A stretch of 7,502 bases of DNA. It comes from an uncultured Shinella sp. Lineage in GTDB: Bacteria; Pseudomonadota; Alphaproteobacteria; Rhizobiales; Rhizobiaceae. Shown here in pieces: positions 5,211 to 7,502 of this stretch. A program made the translations under genes and the position numbers. The stretch is taken from NCBI GenBank assembly GCA_946481465.1, contig CAMLOC010000159.1, positions 1 to 7,502 on the forward strand, read 5' to 3'. The notes below the pieces were generated by a model. The model made no database searches. It was given only the letters and a program-made list of their open reading frames with translations, and was not told where the DNA came from. How positions within the stretch are numbered: the stretch's first letter is position 1; each line of letters begins with the position of its first letter.

Positions 5211-5239
5211 TTGCCAAAGCGCCGGCAAGGCCGTTATCT
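5211..5239 (+). promoter_or_regulatory. Predicted gcv operon promoter
   Basis: TTGCCA (5211-5216) and TTATCT (5234-5239) are spaced by 17 bases, placing the transcription start near 5246, just ahead of the first glycine aptamer. An inverted repeat TTGCC / GGCAA (5211-5215, 5224-5228) overlaps the -35 region and might be an operator. Prediction from consensus only. Confidence 0.5.
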
Positions 5240-5251
5240 GGATGCAACCTC

Positions 5252-5425
5252 GCTGGGAGAAGCCGGCCGTCCGAACACGGGCATGGCCGGTGCCGAAGGA
5301 GCAACCGCCCCGGAAACTCTCAGGCAAAAGGACCAGCAAGGTGCCGTCGGAACTCTGGAGAGAAGCGTTTTTCGAGCGCTCGCCGAAGGGATAACAATCT
5401 CAGGCGAAGGGACAGAGGGGGCTCA
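5252..5425 (+). promoter_or_regulatory. Tandem glycine riboswitch (gcvT RNA)
   Basis: Two glycine aptamers lie in tandem. Aptamer 1 has GGGAGA (5255-5260), a long P3 stem (CCGGCC pairing with GGCCGG), the core GCCGAAGGAGCAA (5292-5304) and GGAAACTCTCAGGCAAAAGG (5312-5331). ACTCTGGAGAG (5352-5362) links to aptamer 2. That aptamer has its own P3 (AGCG pairing with CGCT), CGCCGAAGGGATAA (5381-5394), and ATCTCAGGCGAAGGGACAGA (5397-5416) followed by GGGG. These are the conserved cores of the glycine riboswitch, which in most bacteria turns on glycine cleavage genes when glycine is plentiful. Its position between promoter and gcvT fits exactly. Ends are approximate. Confidence 0.96.
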
Positions 5426-5505
5426 GGAGAGCGGCGCGAAAGCGCCGGTATTGTGAGCCGGTGCCCGCTGGATCGTGGGCGCCACAAGACTGGAGGGCGC
5501 CTTTT
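5420..5505 (+). promoter_or_regulatory. Expression platform of the glycine riboswitch, with terminator/SD hairpin
   Basis: Three nested or competing helices are visible. GGCTCA (5420-5425) pairs with TGAGCC (5454-5459) around a GGCGC-GAAA-GCGCC hairpin (5433-5446). Downstream, GGCGCC (5478-5483) pairs with GGCGCC (5496-5501) and is followed by TTTT (5502-5505), which has the form of an intrinsic terminator. The gcvT Shine-Dalgarno GGAGG (5492-5496) lies in its loop and 3' arm, and the last two Ts begin the TTG start codon. GCGCC (5442-5446) could also pair with GGCGC (5478-5482), releasing the ribosome binding site. The pairings are seen directly; the switching scheme is inferred. Confidence 0.6.
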
Positions 5506-6643
5506 GGACGGATCGTCTGAACTCAAGAAAACCCCGCTTCACGCGCTGAACCTGTCGCTCGGCGCCCGCATGGTGCCGTTCGCCGGCTATGAGATGCCGG
5601 TGCAATATGCGGCCGGCGTCATGAAGGAACACCTGCACACCCGAGCCGCTGCCGGCCTTTTCGACGTGTCCCATATGGGCCAGGTCACCGTGCGCGCCCG
5701 CTCCGGCGACAATGCGGACGCCGCCCGGGCGCTCGAAACGCTCGTGCCGGTCGATGTCGTCGGCCTTGGCGAGGGCCGCCAGCGCTACGCCCTCTTCACC
5801 AATGAGGACGGCGGCATCCTCGACGACCTGATGATCGCCAATCGCGGCGACCATTTCTACGTCGTCGTCAACGCTGCCTGCAAGGAGGCGGATTTCGCCC
5901 ATATGCAGGCGAAGATCGGCGAGACCTGCGAACTGACGCTGCACGACGACCGCGCGCTCATCGCCCTCCAGGGCCCGCATGCCGAGGCCGTGCTCGCCGA
6001 ACTGTGGGCGGACGTCTCGTCCATGCGCTTCATGGACGTGCGTGCCTGCGACCTGCACGATGCCGACTGCATCGTCTCGCGTTCGGGCTATACGGGCGAG
6101 GACGGTTTCGAGATTTCCATTCCCGCCAGCCTTGCCGAAGCGGTCTGTCGCCGCCTGCTCGATCATCCGGACGTGCTGCCGATCGGCCTTGGCGCGCGCG
6201 ATTCGCTGCGCCTCGAAGCCGGCCTCTGCCTTTACGGCAACGATATCGACACCACGACGACGCCGGTGGAAGCCGGCCTCGAATGGGCGATCCAGAAGGT
6301 GCGCCGCACGGGCGGCGAGCGCGCCGGCGGCTTTCCGGGCGCTTCCGTCATCCTCGATCAACTCGACAACGGCGCATCCCGCCGCCGCGTCGGCCTGAAG
6401 GCGGAAGGCCGGGCGCCGGTGCGCGGCGGCGCGGTGCTCGCCACCGATGCCGAGGGCGAGGACGTCGTCGGCACCGTCACCTCCGGCGGCTTCGGCCCCA
6501 ATGCCGACGGCCCCGTCGCCATGGGCTACGTCGCCAAGTCGGCGATGGCGCCCGGCACCCAGCTCTATGCCGGCGTGCGCGGCAAATTCCTGCCCGTCAC
6601 CGTCGCGGCCATGCCCTTCGTCAAGAACACCTTCAAGCGCTGA
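5504..6643 (+). CDS. gcvT: Glycine cleavage system T protein (aminomethyltransferase)
   Basis: This 379-residue protein transfers the methylene group from the aminomethyl-lipoyl arm of GcvH to tetrahydrofolate and releases ammonia. Diagnostic segments are TPLHALNLSLGARMVPFAGY (10-29), GLFDVSHMGQ (51-60), FTNEDGGILDDLM (98-110, the region of the conserved catalytic Asp), ALQGPHA (154-160) and GYTGEDGFEISIP (195-207). The C-terminal GcvT_C barrel ends in TVAAMPFVKNTFKR. Length is normal. The start is taken as TTG at 5504: GGAGG lies at 5492-5496, 7 bases upstream, and the product then begins MDGSSELKKTPLH like rhizobial homologues. The only in-frame upstream ATG (5453) has a poor site and lies inside the riboswitch platform. 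The gene is first in gcvT-gcvH-gcvP and is regulated by the glycine riboswitch. Confidence 0.95.
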   Translation: MDGSSELKKTPLHALNLSLGARMVPFAGYEMPVQYAAGVMKEHLHTRAAAGLFDVSHMGQVTVRARSGDNADAARALETLVPVDVVGLGEGRQRYALFTNEDGGILDDLMIANRGDHFYVVVNAACKEADFAHMQAKIGETCELTLHDDRALIALQGPHAEAVLAELWADVSSMRFMDVRACDLHDADCIVSRSGYTGEDGFEISIPASLAEAVCRRLLDHPDVLPIGLGARDSLRLEAGLCLYGNDIDTTTTPVEAGLEWAIQKVRRTGGERAGGFPGASVILDQLDNGASRRRVGLKAEGRAPVRGGAVLATDAEGEDVVGTVTSGGFGPNADGPVAMGYVAKSAMAPGTQLYAGVRGKFLPVTVAAMPFVKNTFKR

Positions 6644-6668
6644 CCCATGATGACGCCCGCCGTGCTGT

Positions 6669-6781
6669 CGCCCCTCACCCCAACCCTTTCCCTGCAAGCG
6701 GGGAGAGGGCGTGGAAGCGCCGCGGCAAGTCCCCTTCGCCCCGCTTGCGGGGAGAAGGTGCCGGCAGGCGGATGAGGGGCG
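6669..6781. repeat. RIME-like rhizobial intergenic palindromic repeat
   Basis: The 113-bp element is bounded by the inverted ends CGCCCCTCA (6669-6677) and TGAGGGGCG (6773-6781). Inside, GCAAGCGGGG (6694-6703) is the exact reverse complement of CCCCGCTTGC (6739-6748). The segment 6732-6757 also folds locally (CTTC/GAAG and CCCC/GGGG stems). Length and composition resemble the Rhizobium-specific intergenic mosaic elements (RIME), which are dispersed non-coding repeats. It fills most of the 175-bp gap between gcvT and gcvH. The RIME label is from memory of the family's appearance. Confidence 0.75.
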
Positions 6782-6818
6782 AAGCAGACACCGAACTTTT
6801 ATTCAGAGAGGAACGACC

Positions 6819-7181
6819 ATGCTGAAATTCACCGAAGAACACGAGTGGCTGAAGATCGAGGGCGGCGTCGCGACCGTCGGCATCACGGTGCACGCGGCCG
6901 AACAGCTCGGCGACCTCGTCTTCGTGGAACTCCCCGAAGTCGGCGCGACCTTCGACAAGGGCGGCGATGCGGCAACCGTCGAGAGCGTCAAGGCGGCTTC
7001 CGACGTCTATTGCCCGCTCGACGGCGAGATCGTCGAGATCAACGAGGCGATCACCGCCGATCCCTCCCTCGTCAACAGCGACCCGCAGGGCGCCGGCTGG
7101 TTCTTCAAGCTGAAGCTCGCCAACCCCGCCGATGCGGATGCCCTGATGGACGAGGCCGCCTACAAGGAGCTTGTCGGCTGA
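6819..7181 (+). CDS. gcvH: Glycine cleavage system H protein (lipoyl carrier)
   Basis: This 120-residue lipoyl protein shuttles the aminomethyl group from GcvP to GcvT and electrons to dihydrolipoamide dehydrogenase. The lipoyl-attachment site is Lys58 in [11 protein letters not shown]. Other family segments are [21 protein letters not shown] (3-23), [13 protein letters not shown] (30-42), [10 protein letters not shown] and the [13 protein letters not shown] stretch near the C-terminus. The ATG at 6819 has AGGA (6809-6812) 6 bases upstream. The open frame continues upstream into the RIME-like repeat but without homology. Stop and gcvP start share one base (TGATG), indicating translational coupling. 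Confidence 0.97.
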   Translation: MLKFTEEHEWLKIEGGVATVGITVHAAEQLGDLVFVELPEVGATFDKGGDAATVESVKAASDVYCPLDGEIVEINEAITADPSLVNSDPQGAGWFFKLKLANPADADALMDEAAYKELVG

Positions 7182-7502
7182 TGTCTCTCCCCAAGGATTT
7201 CGCCTTTACCGACTACCAGCCCTACGATTTCGCCAACCGTCGCCATATCGGCCCCTCGCCGAAGGAGATGGAGGCGATGCTGAAGGTGATCGGCTATGAC
7301 AGCCTGGATGCGCTGATCGACGACACCGTGCCGAAATCGATCCGGCAGGAAAAGCCGCTCGAATGGGGCGCGCCGATGACCGAGCGCGAGGCGCTCGACA
7401 AGCTGCGCGAGACCGCCAACCGCAACAAGAAACTCGTCTCGCTGATCGGCCAGGGCTACTACGGCACGATCACCCCGCCGGTCATCCAGCGCAACATCCT
7501 GG
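7181..7502 (+). CDS. gcvP: Glycine dehydrogenase (decarboxylating), P protein, N-terminal fragment
   Basis: The first 107 codons are in the window and the gene runs off the right edge. GcvP is the PLP-dependent subunit that decarboxylates glycine and loads the remaining aminomethyl group onto GcvH. The N-terminus shows the family's [18 protein letters not shown] (17-34), the TVPKSIR segment and [18 protein letters not shown] (90-107). No internal stop is seen. The PLP-binding lysine lies far downstream, outside the window. The ATG overlaps the gcvH stop by one base, and the nearest GGAG is 11 bases upstream, so translation probably depends on coupling. Confidence 0.96.
   Translation, partial: MSLPKDFAFTDYQPYDFANRRHIGPSPKEMEAMLKVIGYDSLDALIDDTVPKSIRQEKPLEWGAPMTEREALDKLRETANRNKKLVSLIGQGYYGTITPPVIQRNIL

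Noticed and set aside
5453..5503. Upstream GcvT start at the first in-frame start codon (5453)
   Set aside because: The added residues (MSRCPLDRGRHKTGG...) are encoded by the expression platform and are not family-like. The TTG at 5504 has the proper ribosome binding site.
5423..6697. Long - strand open frame (424 codons) opposite gcvT
   Set aside because: It is an antisense shadow of the gcvT coding sequence in GC-rich DNA. Its His/Arg/Gly-rich composition resembles no protein family and it crosses the riboswitch platform.
1..7502. A novel defence, phage, mobile or CRISPR system
   Set aside because: No recombinase, transposase, tRNA-integration site, spaced repeat array or defence-type domain is present. 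All large genes are ordinary chromosomal functions.

Overview
The window is GC-rich, densely coded chromosome of an alphaproteobacterium, most likely Rhizobiales (Rhizobium/Ensifer/Shinella-like). The pointers are an ATP12 chaperone gene, a gcvTHP operon behind a tandem glycine riboswitch, an intergenic palindromic repeat of the RIME type, and protein sequences that read as rhizobial. I see no prophage, transposon, CRISPR array, tRNA or rRNA.

Layout. (1) 3-170, + strand: the C-terminus of S-formylglutathione hydrolase, followed by a strong hairpin. (2) 217-611, + strand: a promoter, then two stem-loops that both carry ACGG tetraloops (the guanidine-II / mini-ykkC pattern), then a small multidrug resistance (SMR) gene of the SugE/Gdx guanidinium-exporter subfamily. 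The SMR protein lacks exactly ten residues of the most conserved part of transmembrane helix 3. (3) 675-4590, - strand: a block that reads in transcription order as a stand-alone Lrp/AsnC ligand-binding domain protein, an rluC-type pseudouridine synthase, a HAD phosphatase, an ATP12 chaperone, an exported protein of unknown function and a DoxX membrane protein. The rluC, HAD and ATP12 genes overlap end to start and are probably translationally coupled. (4) 4802-5146, + strand: a small unknown gene with a paired direct repeat upstream and a clear intrinsic terminator behind it. (5) 5211-7502, + strand: promoter, tandem glycine riboswitch, expression platform, gcvT, a RIME-like repeat, gcvH and the start of gcvP.

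Two metabolite-sensing RNAs therefore lie about 5 kb apart. One should sense guanidine and control an exporter. The other senses glycine and controls glycine breakdown to CO2, NH3 and methylene-tetrahydrofolate. The most unusual feature is the contrast between an apparently intact guanidine riboswitch and an exporter that has lost substrate-site residues through an in-frame 30-bp deletion, apparently between short direct repeats. The gcvT platform is also notable: one hairpin contains the Shine-Dalgarno sequence, and its U-run supplies the TTG start codon.
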